DNA of 64,000 nucleotides from Tenrec ecaudatus (Eukaryota > Chordata > Mammalia > Afrosoricida > Tenrecidae): assembly GCF_050624435.1 (NCBI RefSeq), contig NC_134541.1:6462983-6526982 (forward strand), written 5' to 3'. Below, piece by piece: positions 31,325-42,179 of this stretch. The notes beneath the pieces were generated by a model. The model was given only the letters and a program-made list of their open reading frames with translations, had not been told where the DNA came from and made no database searches. A program made the position numbers and the translations under genes. The stretch's first letter is position 1; every line of letters starts with the position of its first letter.

Positions 31325-31918
31325 GCTCAGCATGATGGGGTTTATTAGGGAAGATAACAGGTTACAATTCGGGTGAGAAATGTCAGCCAGGGCAGTTTCT
31401 TCTCTGCTTTTCCTGCAGGCCAGCTGCTCTCTGGCCCTCAGCCACTTGGCCAAGCCCCTTTGGGGGCTGCCAGTAAATACCCTTAAGGCATGCCACTCTG
31501 CTGTAAGCTTCAACCCCAAAGCTCTCCGCTCCAGCTCTGTTCTTTGGGTCAGCGAACTCCACTCCCCCAAACCAAATGCTTAGAGGCACCCTGCTCACAT
31601 GCCAGCCCCATCGCACTCCGCCTGACTCTCTGTGATCCGGGAAGTCCATGGCTCTGTTCATGCTCCGGCTCCTGGTTCTGCTGCTGCTGCTCCTCTGTCA
31701 CTCCTCTGGAGCCACAGCGTCTTCTGGACCAAGGACGTTCAGTACATTGGGATCTCAGGGTCCAAAGGACATGCTCTACTCCAGGCTCTTCTCTATTGTT
31801 GATAATAAAAGACCCCTTCCTGCTTCTGAGACAGCTGGTTTTATACCCAGCAGGATGGAAATCACAGTCAACCCTGCTAACAATCACTCAGAGCAGAATC
31901 ACATAGCCCTGTGAGTGC
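31325..31918 (-). mobile_element. Possible solo LTR or retroelement end, antisense
   Basis: On the minus strand a TATA-like 'gggtataaaaccagc' (complement of 31841-31855) lies upstream, and the sequence ends with 'cttccctaataaacccc' (AATAAA signal) near 31340. A Pol II promoter and a poly(A) signal about 500 bases apart fit an LTR. No paralogue exists in the window to confirm its edges. The leucine-rich plus-strand frame at 31648 comes from a (CTG)n run. Confidence 0.4.
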
Positions 31919-32057
31919 TTCCCCCCACTTTCCCACCCAGGCCCATTAGGGAAACCATGGCCGTTGGGTGGGTGACACAAAGTCTCTGGCTAGAAGAGCC
32001 ATGTTCAATAATTCCCCGCATTACATTTCTGCACCAGCAAGGCCCCTCTTAAAGAGA

Positions 32058-32152
32058 GGAGCCACTCCGTAGGAAGCCCTATGGGGCAGTTCCGCTCTGT
32101 CCTATGGGGTCACTGTGGGTCAGGCTGGACTCGATGGCAAGCGGTCAGTGCT
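32058..32152 (+). repeat. AfroSINE 3' fragment
   Basis: 'ggaagccctatggggcagtt', 'ctgtcctatggggtcactgt' and 'ctggactcgatggcaag' are the SINE tail. Confidence 0.82.
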
Positions 32153-32329
32153 AAGCCCTCTGCTCTCCTGGACACCGCATTCTAACTTCAGAAAGGCAAA
32201 CACAGAAAACGTGCTTCTGACCACTTCTATGCCCATTATCCCCGGCACTGGTTGCGTTTCCCACGAGGAGCCGGCATTCTCTTCCATGGGGTCCTGGTGG
32301 CTCCACTCTCAGTACTCTTGTTTCCCAGT

Positions 32330-33130
32330 CCCCCTTCACCTCTCCTTTTGAGGAATTGTTGGTTTTTAGATCTCCTATGGACGTTTGGCTTATTTTCACC
32401 TGTTATTTGGTTAAAAGGCGACGTCAGGGGACAGTTTCAGGTCACGGTTTAAAGCGTGTCTCAGGGTGTCCTCTGGTTTCGACTGGCCCAATGAGGACAG
32501 ACTTTTTAAGGGGCGGAGTTCTACTCTGTGTTTCTCTCCCCGCCTGAGAGTCTCTGCCTCCCTGATGGGGAGATGCATCTGCTGTCTGTCGGCGCTTCTG
32601 ACCTCAGGAAATCCATTTCATCTCCACCTTTGAAATTGATCCCTAAGCCCAGGCCTCGTCCCAGGTTGTGGTGTGTGTGGTGGGGTTGGGGGTTACAGGG
32701 GTGGGCGCTGGTTTTCTGTGTGGGTAGCCTCTGGTCTGTTCTGCGATGTATACAAACCACATGGAATTGGTCCTTTCAAAATGGAAGATTTGACAGCTAT
32801 TTACACACTGAGTGGGAGCCAAGCTCGAGCCACTTGTAAATGTTTACATCGGCTGGACAGCTGCAGCAAAGCAGAGGCAGCCTGGGCACCACGGCCAGCC
32901 CCGAGAGCTGCAGCCGTCATCCTTTCTCTGCGACGGACGTCACTCAAGCCACCTTGGCCGCTGGACTGGGAAGGGGGGCATTTAACCCCTGTTTCTCCCA
33001 CAGTCCAGCCCACCATCACCCCTCTCCTGGATTATACCTTATATTCTACTAAGGACCCTAAAATAACACCCACCCTCCCTGCCCCTTCCCCTTCCCAGCT
33101 CTTACTGACATTAAAGACCAGACGTTTTTG
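32330..33130. promoter_or_regulatory. Repeat-free block, possible conserved element
   Basis: 'aaatggaagatttgacagct' (TGACAG, a TALE-homeodomain-type site) with 'ttgtaaatgtttacatcggc' (forkhead-like TGTTTAC) at 32775-32855. No gene-like exon was recognised. Confidence 0.3.
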
Positions 33131-33254
33131 GCGTTGAAAAGCAAAGACGTTGCTTAGAGGGCAAAGGTGTGCCTGAACCAAGCCATGGGATCTGCAACTG
33201 CCTCGTATGCATGTGACAGTGGGACAGTGACTAAGACAGAAGAAGAATCGCTCA

Positions 33255-33480
33255 TTTGGATTTGATTTATGGTGCCAGGGAAAAATATTCAAGGTATCGT
33301 GGACTGCCAGAAGAAATACAGCAGAAGCTCCTTAGAGGCAACATCGGCAAGAGTTTACCTCCTGTACTGTGGTCGGGAGAGACCCGTCCCTGGAGCAGGA
33401 AGGTGGGGCAGTGACAGAGGAAGGCCGGCAACAAGACCGATGGCCACCGTGAGGGTTCCTGGCCCAGAAAGAGAGCAGAG
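33255..33480 (+). mobile_element. RTE-clade LINE fragment, sense
   Basis: 'ttatggtgccagggaaaaat', 'cgtggactgccagaagaaat' and 'agagacccgtccctggagca' match the C-terminal coding part of RTE (the 58.4-kb copy is the closest comparator). Confidence 0.75.
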
Positions 33481-33489
33481 TTGAAGCTG

Positions 33490-33924
33490 AACGGCAACTA
33501 ACGCTCCACTAGTTCAGCTCGGTTCTCTTCCTCCACGAGGCTAATGGGCACTGGTGGGCACCGGTCAAGTCAGGACCTTGCGAGCCTTGGAGTTTATCTC
33601 AGGCCTCTGAGTGAGAGGCTGCTCTAGGCGGCAGGACCCCAGGCTTTGAGGACCCAGCCCCTGGCCTGCTGGAACTGGCATGGGGGCGGTCACTGCTTTT
33701 GGTGAAGGGGGGGGGGGGAGCAGTAGGGTGGTCAGCAAAGGCTTCTCTGAAGAGGTGATAGGAATAGTCTGTGGTGATGGATGTGAGGTTAGGGAGTGGG
33801 AGGAGTGTGGGGCAGGGAGGAGGAGGAGCGTGGAGCAGGGAGTGGGAGGGGCGTGGGGCAGGGAGGCGGCTGTAAGCTCCTCAGCTCAGACTGAGAGAGA
33901 GGTGGGCTCTGTGGGAACTCGGCG
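33490..33924. other. Unique G-rich stretch
   Basis: A G(10) run (33708-33718) and (ggagg/gggcagggagg) repeats (33795-33865). The 158-codon frame is Gly/Val/Glu-rich low complexity. Confidence 0.4.
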
Positions 33925-35470
33925 TGTTGTTTTCAGAGGGCTCCCTGACTGCTCTGTAGTGAAGAACCAAGGCAAGCTTGACAGACTTACCCAATGCAAT
34001 GTGTCTTTTGATCTCCTGACTGCTGCCTCCATGAGCATTGATTGTAGATCCAAGCAACACAAAATCCTTGATCACTTCGACCTCTTCTCCATGTATCACG
34101 ATGCTTCCTATTGGTCCAGCTGTGAGGATTTTGGTCTTCTTCACATTGACTTGTAATCCACACTGAAGGCTGCAATCCTTGATCTTCATGATCAAGTGCT
34201 TCGAGTTCTCTTCACTTTCAGCAAGCAAGATTGTGTCCTCTGCATTTGCAGCTTGTTAATCAGTCTTCCTCCAGTCCTGACGCTGCGTTCTTCTTCTTAC
34301 AATCCAGTTTCTCTGATATTTGCTCAGCATGCAGATTGAATACGGATGGTCAGAGGATATAACCCTGATGTATACCTTAAAAAAACCAACAAACGAAACC
34401 TTGTTCTGTTTGCACAACTGCCTCTTAATCCACGTGTAGGCTCTGCATAAGCACAATGACATGTCTGAAATTTTCCTCCTCTTCCCAAGGTCATCCACAG
34501 TTTGTTTTAGTCTACACAGTCAAATATATTTGCATAGTCAATAAATCACAAGTAAACATCTTTCTGCTGTTCTCTGCTCCGAGCCAAAATCCATTTGGCA
34601 TCAGCAATAATATTCCTTGTTCCATGTCCTCTTTTCAATTTGGCAGCTTCAATCTCTGGCAGCTTCTGTCAATGTACTGCTACCATAATTGTTGGATGAT
34701 CTTCAGCAAAATTTTACTTGCATGTGAGATCGATGTTATTGTTCTATAAATTATGCATTCTGTTGCACCACCTTCCTCTGGAATTCATACAAATATGGAT
34801 CTCTTCCAGCCAGTTGGCCAGATATCTGTCTTCCAAAGTTCCTGGCGTAGACAGGTGAGTGCTTCTAGTGCTTCGTCAGCTTGTTGAAACATATTCATTG
34901 GTATTCCATCAATTCCTGGGGCTTTGTTTTTGCCTAATGCTTTCAGCGCCGCTTGAACTTCTTCCTTCAGCTCTATTGGCTCTTGGTCATACGCCACCTC
35001 TTGAAAAGGCGCCATGTCAACTAGTTCTCGTTGGTACCGTGGCTTTGTGCACATCCTTTCCCTCTTCTTTTGAGGCTCCCTGTCTCATTCAATATTTTCC
35101 CCATAGAATCTGTAACTATTCCAACTCAAGGCTTGAATTTTTTTTTCTTGAGTTCTTTCCATTTCAGATCTGCTGAGCATGTTCTTGTCTTTTGGGTTTT
35201 CTAACTCTAGGTCTTTGCACATTTCATTGTAATATTTGACTGTGTCTTCTCAAGCTGCCCTTTAAATTTTTCTGTTCAGCTTTTTCACTTCATCATTTCT
35301 CCCATGTGCCTTAGCTAAGCTACGATTAAGAGCAAGATTCAATCTCTTCTGACATCCACTTGGATCTTTTCTTTCTTCCCTGTCCTTTGAGTGGACTTTC
35401 GCTCTCTTCATGTCTGATGGTTTTGTGTTATCCCACCCCTCCTCAGGCTTTCTGTCCTTACTGTAGAAAG
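33925..35470 (-). mobile_element. RTE/BovB-type LINE body, antisense, with degraded reverse transcriptase
   Basis: The longest LINE body in the window, about 1.5 kb read on the minus strand. Frame 35054-34785 gives EEVQAALKALGKNKAPGIDG and WPTGWKRSIFV, the N-terminal RT segment of RTE elements. Near 34530 FIDYANIFDCVD-stop-NKLW matches the FVDY.KAFDCVDHNKLW motif. Frame 34228-33881 gives LAESEENSKHLIMKIKD, GLQVNVKKTKIL and DFVLLGSTINAHGGSSQEIK. Stops and frameshifts between the parts make it non-functional. In life this protein would nick target DNA and reverse-transcribe its own RNA, and AfroSINE RNAs could have used it. Confidence 0.88.
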
Positions 35471-35479
35471 AAAGATGTG

Positions 35480-35598
35480 CCGCCCATTGTTAGAGCTTAG
35501 AGGTGAGGCCACTTGCTGGCCGATGAGCTCACAAGTGCAGGTAGTGTGCTACATGATGGGCAAGGTTTTCACTACACCACAAGGGTCTCTCTGACCCA
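35480..35598 (-). repeat. Probable AfroSINE fragment, antisense
   Basis: 'tttcactacaccacaagggt' is the reversed SINE head. The rest is diverged. Confidence 0.5.
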
Positions 35599-35599
35599 A

Positions 35600-36885
35600 T
35601 GAGTGGAGTGTGTTAATAATCCTTGCTACAAATATTAAAAATAAAATGTGGACCTGTACTTTATGAACTATACAAAGGCACTCAACTGTGTGGATCACAA
35701 CAAATTATGGATAACATTTCCAAGAACGAGAATTCCAGAACCCCTTATTGTGCTCCTGGAGAATGTAGACTGAGAGACAGCCACTTCAACAGAACAAGAG
35801 ACTACTGCATGGTTTGCCATCAGGAAAACGGTGGGGCAGGCATATATCCCTTCTCCATCCTTATTCAACCTGCATGCTGAGCAAATAACGTGAGACTGGA
35901 CCACATGGAGAATGCGGCCTCGGGCTTGGAGGAAGACTCACGAGCAACCTGCCATCTGCAGACCACACAGCCCCACTTATTGAAAGCAAGGAAGACCTGA
36001 AGCACTCACTGAGAAGAATCAAATTGGGAGCCTTCCGTACAGGTGACACCTCAACATCAAGGAGGGAAAACTCACAGCTGGACCAGCAGACAGCATCCTG
36101 CAGACAAGTGCCGAAAGATCAGAGCTGTCAAGGATTTCACTTTACTTAGCTCCACAGTCAAGTTCCGTGGAAGTCACGGTCAGGAAATCAAACGGCATAC
36201 GGCAGTGGGGAAATCTGGTATGAAAGACCACCTTAAAGCTAGGATATCACTTTGAGGACCAAGATGTGCCTGATTCAAGCCATGAGCGTTTTGGTTGTGT
36301 TTTGTTTTTATCCTTTTAGCAGGAGCTCGCAACAGCTCTTATCACAATCTCACATCCATCCATTGTGTCAAGTTGCCATTCATCATCATTTTCAAAACAT
36401 TTCCTTTCTACTTGAGCTTGGTATCAGCTCATTTTCCCCTCCCTCCCCCACTCTCCTTCATGAGATCTTGATAATTTATAAATTATTGTTATTTTTTCAC
36501 AAGCCATGGTCTTTTCATCCCCTCCTCCACACCCAAAATCTAGAAAATGGATGAAGAATGGACGCTTTCCAGTGATGGCATCGTTGAAAAACTTGGGGCA
36601 GCCATAGATGGGCAGAAGCAGTAGACCCAGAATGCTCCTGAGAATCAAGGACTCGTGCTCTGGGCACGTGATCAGGTGGCTCAATCCCTGGAAAAGGATA
36701 TCGGCTTGAGAAAGGCCGTCATGGAAAAGGAGGAATGTCCTCTGTGGGACTAAGGAATACAGGGGCTGCCACACGGGCTGCAACAAAGCAATGATGGTAA
36801 GGATGGCACAGAGCGTGGAGGGTTTTGCCCACAAGGTTGCTCAGAGGTAGAGACGACTTGATGGCACCTGGCAACAACCTACTGG
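35600..36885 (+). mobile_element. RTE/BovB-type LINE body, sense, split by L1-type sequence
   Basis: It starts near 'tacaaaggcactcaactgtg' (YTKALNCVDHNKLW-type motif), continues with the 'catccttattcaacctgcat' (SLFNLHAE) region, then 'gtcaaggatttcactttact' (DFTLLSSTV), to 36300. After antisense L1-type sequence (36300-36540) it resumes with 'agaatggacgctttccagtg' and ends with 'gacttgatggcacctggcaa' at about 36880. All frames are broken. Confidence 0.83.
36300..36540 (-). mobile_element. L1-type 3' UTR fragment, antisense, inside RTE
   Basis: 'caacagctcttatcacaatc', 'atccattgtgtcaagttgcc' and 'tttcctttctacttgagctt' are shared with 38.1 and 52.2 kb. Confidence 0.72.
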
Positions 36886-37194
36886 GAGCGGATAAATTTC
36901 TGTTTATTAAAGCCACGTTCTTGTGGCCTTTCTGTGGAAGCATGACTCGGTCGCTCAGCTGGTTTCGTGGGAGGGGCAGAGGCAATTCATGCTCCTGGAA
37001 CGGAGGGTCCCAGGGGAAGATGGGAAAGAGGTTGAGGCCTGGTAGCCTGAGAGAAGGTGCTGCACTGGCTCTCCAGGGTACGGCGAGCCATAGAAGGCTG
37101 TGGAGCAGATGTGGAGGTGGTGGTAGGATAGGGTTGCTTCTTAGGAAACCAGGCAAGCATGCCCTATAGGAGACAGCTGGAATCATTCCCACTC
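36886..37194. other. Unique stretch
   Basis: Nothing recognised. The long frames on both strands lack domains. Confidence 0.3.
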
Positions 37195-37355
37195 CCTGGG
37201 TGGTGAATCCACTTAAATGCTAACTGAAAGGTCGGAGGTTCAAGTCTTGGAAGAAAGGCCTAGCTATTGAGTTCCCCAAAACCAGCCATAAATACCCCTA
37301 TGGGGTGTAGTTCTGCTTGGACACATATGGGATGGCCATAAGTCAGAGTGTTTGG
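37195..37355 (+). repeat. AfroSINE variant copy
   Basis: 'cccactccctgggtggtgaa', 'gaaaggtcggaggttcaagt' and 'ggatggccataagtcagagt'. Confidence 0.78.
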
Positions 37356-37399
37356 TGGTCTTTGGGCAGTATTAAAAAATGGCTGAGTATGCCTTGGGG

Positions 37400-38060
37400 A
37401 GCCATAGACCTACAGTGACTGGTCCATGTCTGCCCATTCGACTTCGCCTGTTTGGGGACCATGAACGGTGTTTTTAAAAGCTTGTCTCCCTGATGCCTTG
37501 GGTAAGACATCCGCCCCATTTCCTTTGCTGAGCATCTGACCCCCTCTCTGGGGTTTCTGAGTCTGTGTCTGAGGAGCTGGGATAGCTAGAGGGCCAATCT
37601 AGCAGCCCTTCTGCCCGCCTCCACACTCAGGGCCCCCCATCCCTGGCGGCTGCACCCCACCCTCACCAGGCCCGGGCCTCAAGAACAAAAGGCCCCAACC
37701 ATTTCCAGTAATACAATTTCATGCTCCGAGGTCTTTCACCACCCTCGGAGCCTTTTGATTCCAAAAAGAGCATGTTCTGGGGAGAGACAAAACAAAAGTC
37801 CAGCATTTCTGTTTAGTTCCAGTAAGGGCTTTGAAAAGTCCCAGCCTCCCTTTTGACAACTGCGCTTCCTTTGTAAGCTGCTGCCACCAGACCTAATTGG
37901 GGTTTGTGTTTTTTGCTCTGTGTGTGTGTTTCCCTCCTCTCTTAAGAATGAGTTTTCTTCACTGCAGACTTCCCCCCTGTTCATCTCTCCCCTGCAGCAT
38001 ACGGCTTCTATTCTAGAGTTCCTGGAGTTGTCTCCTTGCTGCTACTTTCTTTGTTTTTCT
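37400..38060. promoter_or_regulatory. Repeat-free block, possible conserved element
   Basis: The 37690-37920 part ('ccagtaatacaatttcatgc', 'ttttgattccaaaaagagca', 'gacctaattggggtttgtgt') is AT-balanced and motif-rich between GC-rich flanks. No coding resemblance is seen. Confidence 0.3.
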
Positions 38061-38061
38061 A

Positions 38062-38195
38062 ATGCTTTTATTGGGGGCCCTTACATCTCTTATCACAATC
38101 CATTCATGCATCCAGTGTGTCAAGCACATTTGCACATATGCCGCCATCATCAATTCAAAGCATTCCCTTCCCACTTGAGCCCCTGATAACAGCTA
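38062..38195 (-). mobile_element. L1-type 3' UTR end, antisense
   Basis: 'gcttttattgggggccctta', 'catctcttatcacaatccat' and 'cccacttgagcccctgataa' are the reverse of an L1 tail like that at 2.5 kb. Confidence 0.8.
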
Positions 38196-38495
38196 CTTTC
38201 TGAAGTGGAATAAGGAACCCAAGAGGAAGGACGGGAGAGCAGACAGACAGAATGGGAGCTGGGGAAGCATGTGGGAGCTACAAATGAAAGTGGGAGCTCA
38301 GTGGGATTAGGGGGCCCTGGACAAGTGTGGCTCCACTCAGGAGTCAATGGGGCTCAGCGAGTGCCTTCTCCTGCAGGGGGTGGGGGGTGGGGTTGGGGGT
38401 AGGGGATGGGTAGAGAGAGATGGCACTGGAAAGTGCTCACTGGTGGCTCCGGGAGTCCCTCTTTCTAGTGGCCAGTTCTCTTCTTCTCCACTTTC

Positions 38496-38702
38496 CTCTA
38501 GGGCTGCGGTTCTCAACCTTCCTAATGCCGTAACCGTTAATACAGTTCCTCATGTTGTGGTGACCCCCAACCACAAAATTATTTTTGTTGCTACTTCATC
38601 ACTGTCATTTTGCCACTGTTAGGAATTGGGCAACCCCTGTGAAAGGGTCATTCAATACCCAAAGGGGTCTCGGCCCACAGGTTGAGAAACCCTGCTCTAG
38701 GG
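38496..38702 (-). mobile_element. SPIN non-autonomous hAT transposon with 8-bp duplication (copy 1)
   Basis: The element is 38504-38694 (191 bp). Terminal inverted repeats are CTGCGGTTCTCAACC and, at the right, GGTTGAGAAACCCTG. The target duplication CTCTAGGG is perfect (38496-38503 and 38695-38702). The body matches the SPIN NA body read backwards ('catgttgtggtgacccccaa', 'aaaattatttttgttgctac', 'ctgtgaaagggtcattca'). It has no coding capacity and would have depended on a transposase supplied in trans. Strand is given relative to the usual consensus orientation. SPIN is known for horizontal transfer into several tetrapods. Confidence 0.93.
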
Positions 38703-38751
38703 TCTTTCCTCCCCTGCACTTCCAGCGCACACAGCATCTCGGCTAATGTGG

Positions 38752-39060
38752 CCCGGTGGTGGTGGTGGTGGTGGGTGTCAGGTGTCACTGAGTTGGTGCC
38801 AGCTCCAAGCAACCCCCTGGACAGCAGAAGGAAACACTGTCCTGTCCTGGGTCACCTTCCCCATCCTTGCCCCTTATTATAGCCACGGTGTCCATCCATC
38901 TCGTTGGGGTCTTCCTCGTTTCCAATGATCTGCAACCCGCATGATGTCCAGAGACTAGTCCCTCCTGAGAACAGGTCCAGAGGAAATGAGACCTCACTCC
39001 TAAGGAGGAGTCTGTCTGAATTTCTTCAAAGACAGGAGCTGGCTCCATCTCTGGAACCAG
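38752..39060 (-). mobile_element. RTE-clade LINE 3' end, antisense
   Basis: (ggt)n, then 'caccttccccatccttgccc', 'catctcgttggggtcttcct' and 'ctagtccctcctgagaacag', colinear with 55.4 kb. The gtt-rich end has become a (GGT)6 run at 38756. Confidence 0.75.
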
Positions 39061-39450
39061 GGCTGAGCTTTCTTGACACAATCACCAGAGTCCTTCAGCT
39101 GGGTTACCTGATGGCTATACGAACGGGTCCAGGAGTCACTTTGGTCAAATCCCAGCTAATCCTAAAACTTGAGCTGGCTGAGAAGACAGAGCATTGCACC
39201 CACTTGCAGCTGTGGATGAAATGCTTGGCTGAAGTCATGCCAATGGAAGAAAAAGAGCAAATGCATAGAGAGGGCCAAAAGGAAGGGAGAGCAAATTCTG
39301 ACGACAGCAGGTGAGCACCTGGGTCTAGCTATGCCTGAAGCCTCCTAGAACTCCTTGACCTTATAGAGACAGCCAGTAATTCCCTCTTTGGCAGAAGATA
39401 GTGGTACTTACAGCTAACAGAATCCTGACCAAAACCTTTTCCAGCCATCC
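39061..39450. other. Unclassified stretch
   Basis: A frame open from the LINE fragment continues to 39314, but I recognise no domain. See the rejected list. Confidence 0.3.
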
Positions 39451-39451
39451 C

Positions 39452-39555
39452 TTGCGGTGAAGCATCTGTGTTTCACTAATGAGGAGATGAAAGCTCAAGA
39501 TGCTTAAATGACTTGCCCAAGATCCCTCTTAGGGACTGCATTGTGTTGGAACCCC
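39452..39555 (-). repeat. MIR-like fragment, antisense
   Basis: 'cactaatgaggagatgaaag' followed by 'cttaaatgacttgcccaaga' is the antisense MIR/MIR3 motif. Confidence 0.65.
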
Positions 39556-39564
39556 AACCCTTTA

Positions 39565-39900
39565 CCTGTGGGTATATTCCCACATGCGAATAGAGGTTTC
39601 TCTATTAGGTCAAGGAGGCCATGCCAGTGCAGAGTGAGTCCTAAACCTAATCACTTCTGAAAGATCAAAAGAGCAGATCAGATGCATACCACCCACAAGC
39701 TGGGGAAGATCAATGCCATGTGCGGGTCACTAAGGAACAACCAGGACTGCTGAAGAGCCGGAAGCCAGCATGGCTCAGCCCCCAGTTTGGATGCTCAGCC
39801 TCCAGGCCTGTGAGAAAACCCATCTCTGTTCCTGAGAGCTAACCTCTTATGATATTTCTGTTACTGCAGTGCCAGGGAACTCAGCCAGATGGTGTTGAGC
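39565..39900 (+). repeat. MaLR-type (MLT1/MST-like) LTR
   Basis: 'aggaggccatgccagtgcag', 'cctaaacctaatcacttctg', 'cagcctccaggcctgtgaga' and 'tatttctgttactgcagtgc' follow the 3' half of MaLR LTRs ('cctccagaactgtgagaaaa'). Confidence 0.7.
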
Positions 39901-40620
39901 TAGATAGTTTTTGGATCATAGTTGTGGCCCCAAGGCTTACACGCTTCTTCCCAGTGTCCACCAGGGTTTCAGGTGTGCGTGTGTGTGTGCGCGTGTGCAT
40001 GAACGAGTCACTTCTAGCCTCAGAGCATGGGTCAAAGGGGGTCTTACAGCCTTGAACCACTTCTTATAGTCTTCCCAAACCGGGGGGCTTATCTCTTCCT
40101 TTCTCGGCCTGTTGTGCCCACCAGCAGGCCCCTGTGACCCTGTTCTGCCTGCTTCTTGAGAGTGACACACAGGTGGGGATCACCTGTGTGCATACTGTCT
40201 AAAACCCTGTCTGGCCCCAACTTGGAGATGAGCCATGGGGAGGCAGGGAAACAAAGGCAGGGTGTAAGTAGATCACAGAGAAAGTAGATCACTTACACTG
40301 TAACTGAAGACCACATTCATGATGTGTTAAAATAAGGAGTTGTCCATCTTACAGAAGCAGTGTGGCCCAAGCTGGACCAATCCATGCCTCACCACATCAT
40401 CGTGGACCTAGGCTCCTTCTGTCTTCCCACTGGGCGGTCCTGGTCTCTCTCCCTAGCCACAAGATGGCTGCTGTTGCTGCAGCATTACCTCCTGGCACAT
40501 TCTCCTCTAAGGACCCAAAAAACACAGCTTCTTCTTGATTAAGTACCCCACCCCATGCCCTAAACGCATCCCTCTCGAGGGGATCGCTATAAGCAGACAC
40601 GTCACCACGGCCTTCTCCCC
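39901..40620. other. Unique stretch
   Basis: A short GT/GC alternation at 39975-40000. Otherwise nothing recognised. Confidence 0.35.
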
Positions 40621-40621
40621 A

Positions 40622-41085
40622 GACGATTCAGTTACTAGAACTATGTAACAAATAACCCCCACATTTAGCTGGCTTAATGAACCACATATGAAGCTAATGG
40701 CTTCTGTGAGTCAGGAATTCCGAAGGAGCACTGCAGGGCCAGTCTCCTGAGACTTTAGCTGGAAGTCTCAAAGGGCTGGGAGGGGTGGGAGATGGGTGTA
40801 AGAGCCTGCAGTCGCCCAACCAGAGGCCCGTTCCCTCCAGTGCCTGTGGGCTTGTCATCATTTCAAGGCCTCAGTTTCTGTCCACGTGGGCTTCTCCACA
40901 GGGACTAGCTCCGGGCTTCCTCCCAGGGTGGCAGTAGGTTCCTGGACAGGGCAAGAGCCCGCCCTCCTTTGTCAACCCAGCGGCAATGTCACAAAGTGTC
41001 ACTTCAGTGCCACTCTGATGGGCAAGTCCCTCACAGGATCTGATTGTGCTCAAGGACAGGAAATAGACTCTGCTTCTCAATAAGC
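40622..41085 (+). repeat. Ancient mammalian interspersed repeat
   Basis: 'actatgtaacaaataacccc', 'tttagctggcttaatgaacc', 'tgtgagtcaggaattccgaa' and 'tccacgtgggcttctccaca' match a widespread mammalian repeat of the 'gtaacaaattaccccaaaac' type. I do not recall its catalogue name with certainty. Confidence 0.65.
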
Positions 41086-41089
41086 CCCC

Positions 41090-41290
41090 CTCCCCCTCCT
41101 CCAGTGGTACAAATGGTTAACATGCCCAGCTGCCGACCAAAAGGTTGGAGGTCAAGGCCACCCAGAGGCACCTCAGAAGAAAGGCCTGACAATGGACTTC
41201 TGAAAGATCATCCCCACCCCAGGAACCCCAAGGGCACTCATGGGTCCCCAGGAGCCTGAATTGCCTTGACGGCAGCTGGTTGGTTATCGC
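41090..41290 (+). repeat. AfroSINE variant (long-body form)
   Basis: 'tccagtggtacaaatggtta', 'ccacccagaggcacctcaga' and 'attgccttgacggcagctgg'. It interrupts or ends the preceding old repeat. Confidence 0.85.
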
Positions 41291-41800
41291 AGTTGTTGTT
41301 TGATGGGGTGTCAGGCCCTGGGAGGGCTTGTGGGCCCCTAAGGCTGATGGTTGCAGCCATTTCTGGAAAAGATCATCTGCCTTCCTGACACCCTGCCTTC
41401 CTGGGAGGGGAGTAAGTTGGGGTCAGCTGGCGAGTGGTGGATGAATCGAGAGAGGTGAGACATTGCTGGGAAGAAAATGACTATGTGGGTTACAGTAAGA
41501 GCCATGAGGCGTCCCCTGAGCTACAGCCACATGGGCCGCCTTGTGCTGTCCTCCAGAGCCCCAGGTTCTTGCTGCCCCAGGGCCCCACTCTCCCCTTCCC
41601 GGAATACTTCTTCTCCCTTTCCTCTCTCAACGGCACCGCCCTAGATGCTCTTCCTGGCCCCCAGCCTCCAAGGAGTCCTCTTCTGGAGTTTTCCAGAGCA
41701 TTTTCTTTTCCCTCTCCCCCTTCTTCTCAGACTCGCATTCTCTGGGAGGAAGCCCTCCACATCACAGGGCCCAGGGTGACCTTGGAAGCCAAACCGCCAG
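41291..41800. other. Unique stretch
   Basis: Nothing recognised. CT-rich at 41690-41735. Confidence 0.3.
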
Positions 41801-41809
41801 AATCGCCTC

Positions 41810-41945
41810 TCACAGGCCGCCAATGACCTTGGACAGCTCACAGGGCCTCTCTGGGCTCCAGTTCCCTAAATGGGCATAACTATAAGCAGCCACCCAGGTG
41901 TGGTTTCCATGCAGGTGAATCGAACTTGGCTGGATTGCTAAACGG
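41810..41945 (+). repeat. MIR-like fragment
   Basis: 'gccgccaatgaccttggaca', 'gctcacagggcctctctggg' and 'ccctaaatgggcataactat' follow the MIR core and 3' part. Confidence 0.6.
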
Positions 41946-42179
41946 ACCACAGCAAGAATGGAAATGACAGTGGAGGAGCAGCCCAGCTGAGCAGATAGCA
42001 GGACACAGATGCCTTTGCCCTGAGAAAGCTTTTTCTGGGAACCTGGGAGCATGTGGGGGGCGGGGGCAGGTCGTGGAGGGGGGTCCCCCCTTTCCCCTGT
42101 AGGTAGTGTCGGTGTTGCCCAGACTGGAAGCTGATCTGACTTCAAAGCAGAAGCTGAGCAGAGACCAATCCCCGACTTT

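Noticed and set aside
31648-31914. An 88-codon frame with a signal-peptide-like leucine run
   Set aside because: The leucines come from a (CTG)n stretch inside a probable antisense LTR. The rest has no domain and no comparable frame elsewhere.
34785-35054. A reverse-transcriptase gene (EEVQAALKALGKNKAPGIDG)
   Set aside because: It is one broken piece of an RTE LINE with stops and frameshifts on both sides.
38904-39314. A possible KRAB-like exon ('LGYLMA' and 'SQLILKLELAEK')
   Set aside because: The core KRAB-A residues are missing, the frame starts inside an antisense LINE, and no zinc-finger exon is present in the window.
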